Assembly: GCF_900188385.1 (NCBI RefSeq)
Contig: NZ_FZOI01000014.1
Coordinates: 1-64,000, forward strand
Reading direction: 5' to 3'
DNA from: Azospirillum sp. RU38E
GTDB lineage: Bacteria; Pseudomonadota; Alphaproteobacteria; Azospirillales; Azospirillaceae
Length of the DNA: 64,000 nucleotides
Positions 9,110 through 16,762 of the stretch are shown one piece after another; the stretch's first letter is position 1, and the number at the start of each line of letters is the position of its first letter. The position numbers and the translations under genes are program-made. Below the pieces are notes generated by a model. The model did no database searches, had not been told where the DNA came from, and saw nothing but the letters and a program-made list of their open reading frames with translations.

Positions 9110-9849
9110 CGTTTGAACATCATGCTGATACGGGAACCGCCGGCGGTGACATCCACCGCGTCGGCCAGCTCGCGCAGGAGACGCAAGCCCCGGCCCGATT
9201 TGGCATCCGGTGCCACATCCGGACTTGCCGCCTGATATCCCTCCCCTTCGTCACTGACGGCAACCACTGCCTGATCAGCCTCATTGCTGATATCAATGGA
9301 GACGCGGCGGCGGGCATAGTCCCGCATGGCCATGCGGCTGTGAATTTCGCGGTGGAAGCGGTCAAACGCCTCCCGGTCGCCGCCGGGGCCGTTGCGGATA
9401 CCCAGATTGCCATGCACCACGGCATTGCTGACCGCTTCGTGCAGGCACAGCTCCAGATCATGCACCCGATCCGGACGCAGCCAGCCGCGCGCAATCATTT
9501 CTCCCCCCAGGATGGGGGGCATGGCCATGCTGAAACAGCTGGCCGTCGTCACCGAAACATGCAGACGATCCGGGGCGGCCAAGCCACGCAGGGCGGGCGC
9601 CGGCAAACCCAGATCGCTCTCCACCTCCACATACCCCCGCGCGCCCCCAGCAAGGCACGCCTGCAGCTCCCGATCCGTGGCGCGCAAGGTCATCATGATG
9701 GTGCAGGGCGCGCCCGGCGGGGCAACGCCGAATCCATGCAGAACCGCGATACGCCGCAACATCGCCGGCGCCAGATCACCACCAATATTGATGGCGCTTT
9801 CTGGCGGCCGGCCAGAGCCTGCTGGTGGGGTTGGCGGCAGCGCGGTCAC
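9106..9849 (-). CDS. RsbW-like HATPase (anti-sigma/serine kinase) protein
   Basis: A 247-residue protein. The C-terminal half (residues about 120-247) is a GHKL ATPase of the HATPase_c_2/RsbW type, with the N-box ELCLHEAVSNAVVHGNLG, the G1 box VSDEGEGY and the G2 region KSGRGLRLLRELADAVD. The N-terminal half is divergent and probably sensory. It should phosphorylate the STAS protein encoded just upstream and be opposed by the PP2C protein that overlaps its 3' end by 4 bp. Confidence 0.87.
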   Translation of the reverse strand: MTALPPTPPAGSGRPPESAINIGGDLAPAMLRRIAVLHGFGVAPPGAPCTIMMTLRATDRELQACLAGGARGYVEVESDLGLPAPALRGLAAPDRLHVSVTTASCFSMAMPPILGGEMIARGWLRPDRVHDLELCLHEAVSNAVVHGNLGIRNGPGGDREAFDRFHREIHSRMAMRDYARRRVSIDISNEADQAVVAVSDEGEGYQAASPDVAPDAKSGRGLRLLRELADAVDVTAGGSRISMMFKR

Positions 9850-9870
9850 GGCTGGCGGCTCCCCGTCCGG

Positions 9871-10176
9871 TCAAGGCGTGACGCGGAAAAGCGTCTGGAA
9901 TTTGGCGATCTGCAAAATGCGGCGCACCGATTCCTGTGCCCCGAACAGCTCAATCTCCACATTCTTCGGCAGAGCCACGTCACGGGCGATCAGGAACATG
10001 CCAAGGCCGGAACTATCCACGAATTCCAACCCGCTGAGGTCGAAAACGCAGCGTTCGCCCTGCATCCGCTCGATTGATTCCACCACAGCGCGGAACTTCT
10101 CGTGATCCACCAGCGTCATGCGGCCCGCGAGGGTGACGCGTAACCCGTCGGCAGCGGTCTGGACGGCGTAATCCAT
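9871..10176 (-). CDS. STAS-domain anti-anti-sigma factor
   Basis: A 101-residue STAS protein starting at ATG 10176 (MDYAVQTAADG), which I prefer to a longer open frame running upstream into the intergenic region. The phosphorylatable serine lies in the family motif LEFVDSSGLGMFL near residues 51-63. It is the switch protein between the HATPase kinase and the PP2C phosphatase encoded downstream. Length and motif position are typical of RsbV/SpoIIAA. Confidence 0.92.
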   Translation of the reverse strand: MDYAVQTAADGLRVTLAGRMTLVDHEKFRAVVESIERMQGERCVFDLSGLEFVDSSGLGMFLIARDVALPKNVEIELFGAQESVRRILQIAKFQTLFRVTP

Positions 10177-10192
10177 CGAAAGTCTCCGTGAT

Positions 10193-11017
10193 TCAGTCGA
10201 ACAGATTGTCGATTTCAGATTGGTCCAACGGATTGGGCGGTTCGTCAACAGCACTTGCGGGTGCTGGTGACGAGGGCGGTTTTGCCGCTGGTGCCGGTGT
10301 GGCAAAACCGGACATCAGCGCATCCACCTCATTCTGGTCCACCCCATCGGATCGCGGCCCGCCCAGCAGATGGGCATCGGGCCGCTTATCCTCCGGCTCC
10401 TCCGGGGTGGTTGGTTTCACCCCTTCGATATTCCAGATGGCGATCATGGCATTGACGCGCTGTTCCACATAGCGCAGCGCATTCACCACCTTGCTGGTGC
10501 GCTGGCCCGTCAGATCCTGGAAGGAACAGGCGGTGAAAATATTGGTGACTTCATTTTCGATATCGGCGCAAAGGTCAGGATCAGCGCCGCCGCGCTTCAG
10601 GCGGCCAGCCACTTCCATCAGCCGTTCAGCCGATTGCAGAATTTCGATGGAGGCCCGTTCCGTGGTGGAGACGATGGCGTCCAGTTCATTGGTGGCGATG
10701 TCGAGTCGGTTGTTTCCCGTCTCTTTCGGGCGCAGGGCCGCGATCTCCCGGCGGGCCTGTTCGATGGACGCCGCCATCTCCATCAGTTCCCCGCGCAGCG
10801 CCTCCGCGCGGCCGGCGGTCTGATAAAGGCTGGCCTGCTGGCTGTAGAGTGCGCGCATTTCGCGCAAGGCGACTTCAAGCTGCGCCTGCCCCGTCTCACC
10901 CGCACGTCGGGCATGTTCACGCAGGAAGGCAACACCCTGAGAGGACGCAGCGATTCGGTCGAACAGGGCCGTGTATTCTTCTTCCGACAAGCCCCGGATG
11001 ATGCCCATTTCGTTCAA
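10193..11017 (-). CDS. cheZ: CheZ-family protein phosphatase with two C-terminal CheY-binding-like peptides
   Basis: A 274-residue, mostly helical protein. The long helical hairpin contains the CheZ catalytic motif FQDLTGQR near residues 165-172, with the essential Asp and Gln visible. The C-terminal tail is Pro/Ala-rich and carries two similar acidic amphipathic peptides, VDQNEVDALMSGF (residues 226-238) and LDQSEIDNLFD (264-274). These resemble the CheY-binding C-terminus of enteric CheZ and the N-terminus of FliM. It should dephosphorylate CheY-P, or the receiver encoded downstream. It heads the five-gene signalling operon. Confidence 0.88.
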   Translation of the reverse strand: MNEMGIIRGLSEEEYTALFDRIAASSQGVAFLREHARRAGETGQAQLEVALREMRALYSQQASLYQTAGRAEALRGELMEMAASIEQARREIAALRPKETGNNRLDIATNELDAIVSTTERASIEILQSAERLMEVAGRLKRGGADPDLCADIENEVTNIFTACSFQDLTGQRTSKVVNALRYVEQRVNAMIAIWNIEGVKPTTPEEPEDKRPDAHLLGGPRSDGVDQNEVDALMSGFATPAPAAKPPSSPAPASAVDEPPNPLDQSEIDNLFD

Positions 11018-11188
11018 GATACGCGCTCTTCCTCTTGAGGGTCAGAACAGTCAGGTACGCTGGGGGCACCTTTCCCGTCCGGCCGGGCTTTCCCGCTAAC
11101 CTATTGCTACCACCAATGGGGCAAGACCAGCAATTGCCGAACAGCCAACCTGATCTTTTGCTTCATTCTTCACCCCTGGCTGCGGTGA

Positions 11189-11243
11189 AAATGTCCAAAC
11201 TGGACATTTGGCTGACAATCGCTATCTTTGTCCAAAATGGACG
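11189..11243. promoter_or_regulatory. Twin operator-like inverted repeats
   Basis: A perfect 9-bp inverted repeat with a 3-nt spacer (AAATGTCCA-AAC-TGGACATTT) spans 11189-11209. A second copy, TGTCCA-AAA-TGGAC, lies at 11229-11242, centred 37 bp downstream. The second copy is immediately upstream of the start of the DUF2786/HTH gene, so binding there would repress it. The HTH protein itself is the obvious candidate ligand; that is inference. Confidence 0.6.
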
Positions 11244-11248
11244 GAGAC

Positions 11249-12217
11249 ATGATGTTGGACGTGGCGAAACTGGCCAAGGTTCTGGCATTGGCCGACAGCG
11301 CCAATGCCGGGGAAGCGGCCACCGCGATTGAAACCGCGCGCCGGATGCTGGCCCGAGAGGGCAAGCGGCTGGTTGATCTGGTTTCCGGTCTGGCACCTGT
11401 ACCGCCCATTCCGGCAACGCCGGCATCAACCCCCGCCCCGGCGCGGGCGCATCCACCGCGTCATGCTCCCCCCCCACCGCCACCGCCCCGACAGGGGGAG
11501 GCACAGCTGGAGCCGGCGCAGGTCATCGCCCGCTATGGCAGCCGGGAGGCGGCGCTGGCCCCCTGCAGCCGGGAGAAGCTGTTGCGCGCGGCTGTGGCCC
11601 GCTGGGCCCGGCCACAGGAAGCGCCGTTGGACCGCTGGACCCGCAGCCTGGATGGCTGGACCACGGCCAGCCTGCCCCGGCATATGCCCCCCGATATCCG
11701 CCGCGCCGTGGAAACGGCCTATTCATTGCCCACCACCATTGCCGGTGCCCTGGCGGAGCTGGAATATTGGGAACGGCGGGACCGGGAACTGGCAGCACTG
11801 GTGCCGCATCGGGCGGAAGGCAATGACGGTCAGACCCATCTGGACCTGCCTGCCCATGCCCGTGCGATTGTCATTCGCCGGCTGGTAGAACATGGCCTGC
11901 GCGCGCAGACGGCGCAGGATGCCCTGGCGCGTGCTGAATATTGGCGGGCCCGTGCCGGCCGTGGCAGCTGGATGGAAGCAGCCTTGCTGGAGGATTTGCG
12001 CCATCTGGCCCGGCTGGAAGGGGCCGTGGAACAGAATGATGAGGATAAGGGCAAACCCAGCCATTTCCGCACCGCATCGGAGCGGCGCGAAGAGGTGGTG
12101 CGGATGTTGACGGACCCGGAAACCGCCAGCCTGTCGGATCGGGAAATCGCCCGGCGGGTGGGCGTATCGCCGCAAACGGTGGGGAATCTGCGCCGGCGGA
12201 CAGGCGCTGGTGAGTAA
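11249..12217 (+). CDS. DUF2786 domain protein with C-terminal helix-turn-helix
   Basis: About 322 residues from ATG 11249; upstream in-frame starts (TTG 11228, ATG 11237) lie within an operator-like repeat. The N-terminus KVLALADSANAGEAATAIE matches DUF2786. A Pro-rich linker follows, then a helical central region, and at the C-terminus a clear HTH, LSDREIARRVGVSPQTVGNL, near residues 290-310 of the longer form. It is probably a DNA-binding regulator that controls its own gene through the twin inverted repeats. It is convergent with the siderophore-interacting gene, and both stops are embedded in one hairpin. Targets are unknown. Confidence 0.75.
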   Translation: MMLDVAKLAKVLALADSANAGEAATAIETARRMLAREGKRLVDLVSGLAPVPPIPATPASTPAPARAHPPRHAPPPPPPPRQGEAQLEPAQVIARYGSREAALAPCSREKLLRAAVARWARPQEAPLDRWTRSLDGWTTASLPRHMPPDIRRAVETAYSLPTTIAGALAELEYWERRDRELAALVPHRAEGNDGQTHLDLPAHARAIVIRRLVEHGLRAQTAQDALARAEYWRARAGRGSWMEAALLEDLRHLARLEGAVEQNDEDKGKPSHFRTASERREEVVRMLTDPETASLSDREIARRVGVSPQTVGNLRRRTGAGE

Positions 12218-12238
12218 GGCGGGTGGGCCTTACTTCAC
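12210..12238. terminator. Bidirectional hairpin between convergent genes
   Basis: GTGAGTAAGGC (12210-12220) pairs with GCCTTACTTCAC (12227-12238) with a single bulge. The stop codons of both convergent genes lie inside the stem. It probably terminates both transcripts. Confidence 0.6.
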
Positions 12239-13009
12239 CCAATAGCCAGCGGCCTTCAACCAGGCGGGGTTCGCGGCGCGTTCGGTTTCCAGCCAGGCCC
12301 GCACGGCACGGCTGACACCAGCCTCGGCAGCAATCCAGCCGAACCATGCGCCCGGCGAAAAATCCAGCCCGGCCAGGGCTGTCAGGACCGGGGCGGCATC
12401 GTCACCATTTTGCAGCGGGCGATGGACCCAGTGCAGGGTGACGTCGGCGGCACTGCTCAGGGGCAATTGATCTTCCGGTCCCGCCACGGCGGCCACGACG
12501 ATGGCGCGGGCGCCAGCGGGCAATTCTTCCAGCCGCCGGGCAATCGCCGGCAGCGCCGTTTCATCCCCCACCAACAGATGCCAGTCGAAGGCCAGCGGAA
12601 TCAGCATCGATCCGCGGGGTCCGCCAATGCTGAGCGGATCGCCCGGCTGCGCAGTACGCGCCCAATCGGAGGCGGGGCCGCTTTCATGCAAGGCGAAATC
12701 AATGGTCAGTTGGTTGGTGGCGGCATCGTAATGGCGCGGGGTGAAATCCCGCATGATCGGCTTTTCCTCCCCCGCCATTGTATCGGGCGCCGGCGGCCGC
12801 ACCGTCACCGGTTCACCCGGTCGGGGAAAGAACAGCTTCACATGATCGTCAAAGCCGGGGCTGTAGAATCCCTCCAACTCCGGCCCCGTCAGGGTGATGC
12901 GGCGCATGGAGGGGGTGAGGTCGGTGACGGCGGAAACCAGCAATTGGCGGAAGCGCAATTCGTGACGCACCCGGCGTGGGGTCCGTTCATCCCCGTTCGC
13001 ATTTTCCAT
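12230..13009 (-). CDS. yqjH: Siderophore-interacting protein / NAD(P)H ferric reductase (YqjH-like)
   Basis: The 259-residue protein has a FAD-binding barrel, with MRDFTPRHYD near residues 85-95 matching the RxYTxR-type FAD motif, and a C-terminal SIP Rossmann domain (LLVGDETALPAIARRLEELP; WFGWIAAEAGVSRAVRAWL). Family members (ViuB, YqjH) reduce ferric siderophores in the cytoplasm to release iron. It is divergent from a His-rich PadR regulator, the same pairing as E. coli yqjH/yqjI, and an 18-bp palindrome lies between them. Metal-responsive repression by that regulator is therefore likely. Confidence 0.9.
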   Translation of the reverse strand: MENANGDERTPRRVRHELRFRQLLVSAVTDLTPSMRRITLTGPELEGFYSPGFDDHVKLFFPRPGEPVTVRPPAPDTMAGEEKPIMRDFTPRHYDAATNQLTIDFALHESGPASDWARTAQPGDPLSIGGPRGSMLIPLAFDWHLLVGDETALPAIARRLEELPAGARAIVVAAVAGPEDQLPLSSAADVTLHWVHRPLQNGDDAAPVLTALAGLDFSPGAWFGWIAAEAGVSRAVRAWLETERAANPAWLKAAGYWVK

Positions 13010-13044
13010 GATATGATCTTTCCGGAATTTATGTACGTAACGAT

Positions 13045-13062
13045 CAAACGATATATCGTTTG
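13045..13062. promoter_or_regulatory. 18-bp perfect palindrome, probable YqjI operator
   Basis: CAAACGATA and its exact complement TATCGTTTG abut to form an 18-bp palindrome in the intergenic region between yqjH and yqjI. Its position suits control of both promoters by the PadR-type regulator. Confidence 0.75.
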
Positions 13063-13122
13063 TAACGTCAAGAGTGATTCAGGGACAGACCATCCGGTCA
13101 CTTAACGTTGGAATTTGGGATC

Positions 13123-13704
13123 ATGCGCGACGGAATGCGGGGGCGCGGCCATGGCCGCCAAGGGGAACGGGGTGACCATCACCCGGATGGCAGCGGGCTT
13201 GGGCATGGCCGGCACGGGCGCGGCGGCGGTGGCCGGGTTTTCGGTCCCGGTGACCTGCGGCTGGTGCTGCTCGCCCTGCTGGCCGAGCAACCGCGCCATG
13301 GTTATGAGCTGATCAAGGCGATCGAGGCCATCTTTCACGGGACTTACAGCCCCAGCCCCGGTTCGGTCTATCCGATCCTGACCATGGCGGAAGAATTGGG
13401 CCACATCGCCCCGGTGGAGGGCGATGGCGCCCGCCGCCCGCTGGCGGTCACGCCAGAGGGACGGCAATGGCTGGCTGAAAATGCCGATGCGGTGGAACTG
13501 GCGCAGTCACGGATGCAGTTCGCCGCCCGCGCCATGGTCAAGCGCACGGTGCCAGAGCCGGTAATGCAAAGCATGGAAAAGCTGAAAGCGGCCCTGGCCT
13601 TCCACGCGGACCAATGGACAACGGCGGAGACGGCCAGGGTAAAGGCCATTCTGGAGCAGGCGGTGAAGGAGATTGGGGGCCTGCCGGAGACGGCGGCCCC
13701 CTGA
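13123..13704 (+). CDS. yqjI: PadR-family metal-responsive regulator (YqjI-like)
   Basis: A 193-residue PadR winged-helix regulator starting at ATG 13123. The N-terminal about 40 residues are rich in His, Gly and Arg (GHGRQGERGDHHPDG...GHGRHGRGGGG). They precede the DNA-binding domain LRLVLLALLAEQPRHGYELI and SPSPGSVYPIL. This layout closely matches E. coli YqjI, whose His-rich N-terminus senses nickel/iron and which represses yqjH. Divergence from yqjH and the intergenic palindrome support the assignment. Confidence 0.88.
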   Translation: MRDGMRGRGHGRQGERGDHHPDGSGLGHGRHGRGGGGRVFGPGDLRLVLLALLAEQPRHGYELIKAIEAIFHGTYSPSPGSVYPILTMAEELGHIAPVEGDGARRPLAVTPEGRQWLAENADAVELAQSRMQFAARAMVKRTVPEPVMQSMEKLKAALAFHADQWTTAETARVKAILEQAVKEIGGLPETAAP

Positions 13705-13731
13705 ACCTCAACCCTCACCGGCGTCGGGTGG

Positions 13732-14805
13732 TCAATGCCCTGCCCCGGCCCCACCGGCCAGGGCATTGCCGATGCCGATGATGATGGTGGAGCCCACCAG
13801 GGCGCCGATACCCGCCCAGACAAAGCTGCGGGTCCGGCGGGAGGTGCCTGCCCATTCCTTCAACGCGAAGCCCCACAGGGTGGAGAACAGGATGATGCTG
13901 GCCATATGCAGCGTCCAGGAAGAGAAGCCATAGGCCCCCATCTGGCTTTCACCCATGGTGTAGAAGAAAAACTGCAGATACCAGAGCGTGCCACCAAAGG
14001 CCGCCAGCAGATAGTTACGCAGCAACGGCGGGCGTGCCCCGCCATCGCGCACACGGCCGACCAGTTCACCGAGGCTGCCATTGCGGAAGATCAGCCAACC
14101 GCACCAAAGGGCATTGGTGGTGAGGCCACCCACCAGCACCACACACAGCACCGGCAGCCCCTGCCACAACACGTCGGTGCCAGCGGCCAGCGTCAGGTCA
14201 CGGATCGGCTGGCCGGCAGCTAGGCCAAAGGCAAAGCAGCTGGACATGACACCGGAGAAGACAGCGACGGCCAGCCCCTTACGCAGGTCGAATTCGGCCA
14301 CGCCGCCGCCCTGCCCGCCGGCCCCTTCCGCCTCCTTGGATTTGCCGGCCTTGGCCACCAGCACAATACCCACCAGTGTCACCAGGATGCCGGACAGGGT
14401 GGCCCCGCCGCTGGCCGTCTGGGCCAGATGCAGCAGGGAACCATCGAAAATCGGCGGCCCCAGCGTGCCGATCACCGTTGTCAGACCCAGCACCACGGCC
14501 ATGCCCAGGGACAGGCCAAGATAGCGCATGGTCAGGCCGAAGGTCAGACCGCCGAAACCCCAGAGCAGGCCCCAGAACCAGCACCAGAACAGCGTGTCAG
14601 TCGGCGTTGCCCCCAGCACACCGAATAGGTCGTTGGTACGCAGGCCAGCAACGATCCAGGGCGCGATGGCCCAGGAGAACAGGCCGCCAACGATCCAGAA
14701 AATCTCCCAGGACCAGCGGTTGATGCTTTTATAGGGAACGTAAAAGCTGGCGGACGCCAGGCCGCCCAGCCAATGGAAAAGCAAACCAATCAATGGATTG
14801 GGCAT
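13732..14805 (-). CDS. rhaT: L-rhamnose:H+ symporter RhaT
   Basis: A 357-residue polytopic inner-membrane protein with about ten hydrophobic segments and the RhaT family features FHWLGGLASASFYVPYK at the N-terminus and MRYLGLSLGMAVVLG in the middle. I place the start at ATG 14805: GGGAGG is 9 nt upstream of it, whereas the ATG at 14814 directly abuts that ribosome-binding site. It imports L-rhamnose with protons. A terminator lies between it and the neighbouring rhamnose catabolic genes, so it has its own transcript. Its location next to the oxidative rhamnose pathway supports the substrate. Confidence 0.92.
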   Translation of the reverse strand: MPNPLIGLLFHWLGGLASASFYVPYKSINRWSWEIFWIVGGLFSWAIAPWIVAGLRTNDLFGVLGATPTDTLFWCWFWGLLWGFGGLTFGLTMRYLGLSLGMAVVLGLTTVIGTLGPPIFDGSLLHLAQTASGGATLSGILVTLVGIVLVAKAGKSKEAEGAGGQGGGVAEFDLRKGLAVAVFSGVMSSCFAFGLAAGQPIRDLTLAAGTDVLWQGLPVLCVVLVGGLTTNALWCGWLIFRNGSLGELVGRVRDGGARPPLLRNYLLAAFGGTLWYLQFFFYTMGESQMGAYGFSSWTLHMASIILFSTLWGFALKEWAGTSRRTRSFVWAGIGALVGSTIIIGIGNALAGGAGAGH

Positions 14806-14879
14806 TGGTACCATCCTCCCGTCAGGCCGTGTGTGTCGCGGCTCTTGCTTCTTGTCGGGTTGTCATGAATGCAAAAAAA

Positions 14880-14904
14880 GGGGCGGTGCTGTTCGCACCG
14901 CCCC
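14880..14904 (-). terminator. Rho-independent terminator of the KDR dehydrogenase operon
   Basis: GGGGCGGTGC (14880-14889) and GCACCGCCCC (14895-14904) form a 10-bp GC stem with a 5-nt loop. On the minus strand it is followed by TTTTTTT. Confidence 0.9.
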
Positions 14905-14914
14905 CAGAATATTT

Positions 14915-15670
14915 TCAATAGGTTGTACGTCCGCCGGAAATGTCGAAGGTGGACGCGGTGGTAAAGCTGCATTCCTGGCTGGCCATCCAGCAAATCATGG
15001 CCGCCACCTCATGCACCTCCCCCAACCGACCGGCGGGGATTTTGGAGAGCATATAGTCAATCTGGCTCTGCGGCAGCTGTTCCAGGATCGGGCTTTTGAA
15101 GGTGGCCGGGGTCAGGGCGTTGACGCGGATGCCGGTCTTGGCCAGTTCCTTGCCCAGCGACTTGGTGAAACCGATCACGCCGGCCTTGGAGGCCGAGTAA
15201 GCGGACGCGTTCGGGTTGCCTTCCTTGCCAGCGACGGAGGAGACATTGACGATGCGGCCGTAATCGTTCTTCAGCATGTGCGGAATCACCGCGCGGCAGC
15301 AATAGAACAGGCCGTTCAGGTTGATGTCGATCACCCGGCGCCAGCTGTCCAGGGGGAATTCCTGCACCGGCACCGTGGCCCCGGTGATGCCCGCACTGGC
15401 CACCAGCACATCCAGCCGGCCCAGCTTGGCCGCCACGGCATCGGCCGCCGCCTGCACGGCATCGGCATCCGTCACGTCCAGCTGCACGGCATCCACGGCA
15501 CCCGTGGCCGCCTTGGCAGCGGCCAGCACATCCAGGTTCATGTCCCAGATCACCACCTGGGCCCCTTCCTGCGTCAGCCGGGCCGCCACATCGCGGCCCA
15601 CGCCCGACGCCCCCCCGGTGACGATGGCGACCTGTCCCTGGTAGCGGTTGGCATAGATGGTGCTGCTCAT
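14915..15670 (-). CDS. SDR dehydrogenase, probable 2-keto-3-deoxy-L-rhamnonate 4-dehydrogenase (LRA5-type)
   Basis: A 251-residue classical short-chain dehydrogenase. It shows the NAD-binding TGGASGVGRD, ASAG in place of NNAG, the catalytic serine in NVSSVAG, and YSASK (Tyr/Lys) near residues 155-160. It overlaps the FAH hydrolase gene by 4 bp and belongs to the rhamnose cluster, so it most likely oxidises the 4-hydroxyl of 2-keto-3-deoxy-L-rhamnonate. The product would then be cleaved by the co-transcribed hydrolase. Family assignment is firm; the exact substrate is inferred from context. Confidence 0.85.
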   Translation of the reverse strand: MSSTIYANRYQGQVAIVTGGASGVGRDVAARLTQEGAQVVIWDMNLDVLAAAKAATGAVDAVQLDVTDADAVQAAADAVAAKLGRLDVLVASAGITGATVPVQEFPLDSWRRVIDINLNGLFYCCRAVIPHMLKNDYGRIVNVSSVAGKEGNPNASAYSASKAGVIGFTKSLGKELAKTGIRVNALTPATFKSPILEQLPQSQIDYMLSKIPAGRLGEVHEVAAMICWMASQECSFTTASTFDISGGRTTY

Positions 15671-16530
15671 GCCACACCTTCCTGGGTCCAGGCCACCACG
15701 TCCTGGCGCTGTTCGCCCAGCTTGGAAATGCCCAGGCGGATGACGTCACCAGCCTTCAGGAATTTCGGTTCCGGCTTCAGCCCCATGCCCACGCCCGGCG
15801 GGGTGCCGGTGGTGATCAGGTCACCCGGTTCCAGGGTGATGAACTGGCTGATATAGGAGACCAGCTGGCGGCAGGTGAAAATCATCGTGCGGCTATTGCC
15901 GTTCTGATAGCGGTGGCCATTCACTTCCAGCCACATATCCAGATCCTGCGGATCACCCACCTCGTCCGAGGTCACCACCCAGGGGCCGACCGGGCCGAAC
16001 GTGTCACAGCCCTTGCCCTTGTCCCAGGTGCCACCACGCTCGATCTGGAAGGCGCGTTCGGAGACGTCGTTGATCAGCACATAGCCAGCGACATGATCCA
16101 GCGCCACTTCTTCGCTGACATAGCGGGCGCGGCTGCCGATAACGATGCCCAGTTCCACTTCCCAGTCGGTCTTCACCGAATCCTTGGGGATCATCACCGG
16201 ATCATTGGGGCCGGTCAGGCAGGAAATGGCCTTGGTGAACAGAACCGGTTCGGACGGCACCGGCAGGTTGGATTCGGCCGCATGGTCCGCGAAATTCAGC
16301 CCCACGGCGATGAATTTGCGCACGCCATTGATCGGAACGCCGTAACGCGGCGAACCTTCCACCGCCGGCAGGCTGGCCGGGTCGATGGCGGCAATCTGCG
16401 CCAGACCGGCGGGCGTCAGCGTGTCGGGCGTGATATCGGCAATATGGCCGGACAGGTCGCGGATGGTGCCGGACGTATCCAGCAGACCGGGCTTTTCCTG
16501 CCCCTTGGGGCCGTAACGCAGCAGTTTCAT
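15667..16530 (-). CDS. FAH-family hydrolase, probable 2,4-diketo-3-deoxy-L-rhamnonate hydrolase (LRA6-type)
   Basis: The 287-residue protein has the fumarylacetoacetate hydrolase fold, with GLNFADHAAE near residue 77, the metal-binding WEVELGIVIG, and the C-terminal GDLITTGTPPGVGMG. Members next to a KDR 4-dehydrogenase hydrolyse L-2,4-diketo-3-deoxyrhamnonate to pyruvate and L-lactate in the non-phosphorylative L-rhamnose pathway. It is the first gene of a two-gene operon (ATGA overlap) ending at the terminator at 14880. Confidence 0.87.
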   Translation of the reverse strand: MKLLRYGPKGQEKPGLLDTSGTIRDLSGHIADITPDTLTPAGLAQIAAIDPASLPAVEGSPRYGVPINGVRKFIAVGLNFADHAAESNLPVPSEPVLFTKAISCLTGPNDPVMIPKDSVKTDWEVELGIVIGSRARYVSEEVALDHVAGYVLINDVSERAFQIERGGTWDKGKGCDTFGPVGPWVVTSDEVGDPQDLDMWLEVNGHRYQNGNSRTMIFTCRQLVSYISQFITLEPGDLITTGTPPGVGMGLKPEPKFLKAGDVIRLGISKLGEQRQDVVAWTQEGVA

Positions 16531-16617
16531 GGGTTTTTTCTTTCGTGATCGGAAATGGATGGGGGGCAGGCGCTGCGTCGAACATCCGGTGAGGCACCGT
16601 CCGTCCTTCCCCTTCTC

Positions 16618-16701
16618 CCGTCACCCCGGCGCAGGCCGGGGTCCAGTTTCGTAGAGCAAAGCGCTTGTGACCCTGGACCCCGGCCTGCGCCGGGGTGACG
16701 G
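16618..16701. repeat. Perfect 29-bp inverted repeat (REP/cruciform-like element)
   Basis: A 29-bp arm at 16618-16646 is repeated exactly in inverse orientation at 16673-16701, separated by 26 nt. Each arm contains its own smaller palindrome, CCCCGGC-GCAG-GCCGGGG. It lies between rhamnonate dehydratase and the FAH hydrolase. The GC-rich form with ends in GTCACCCCGG resembles dispersed intergenic palindromes common in alphaproteobacteria. It could also attenuate read-through between the two rhamnose transcripts. Confidence 0.85.
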
Positions 16702-16762
16702 TGAGAAAGTGGGAGTGGCGCCAAAAACGAAAACGTAGTCGACACAGCCCCCCAGGCGTCTG

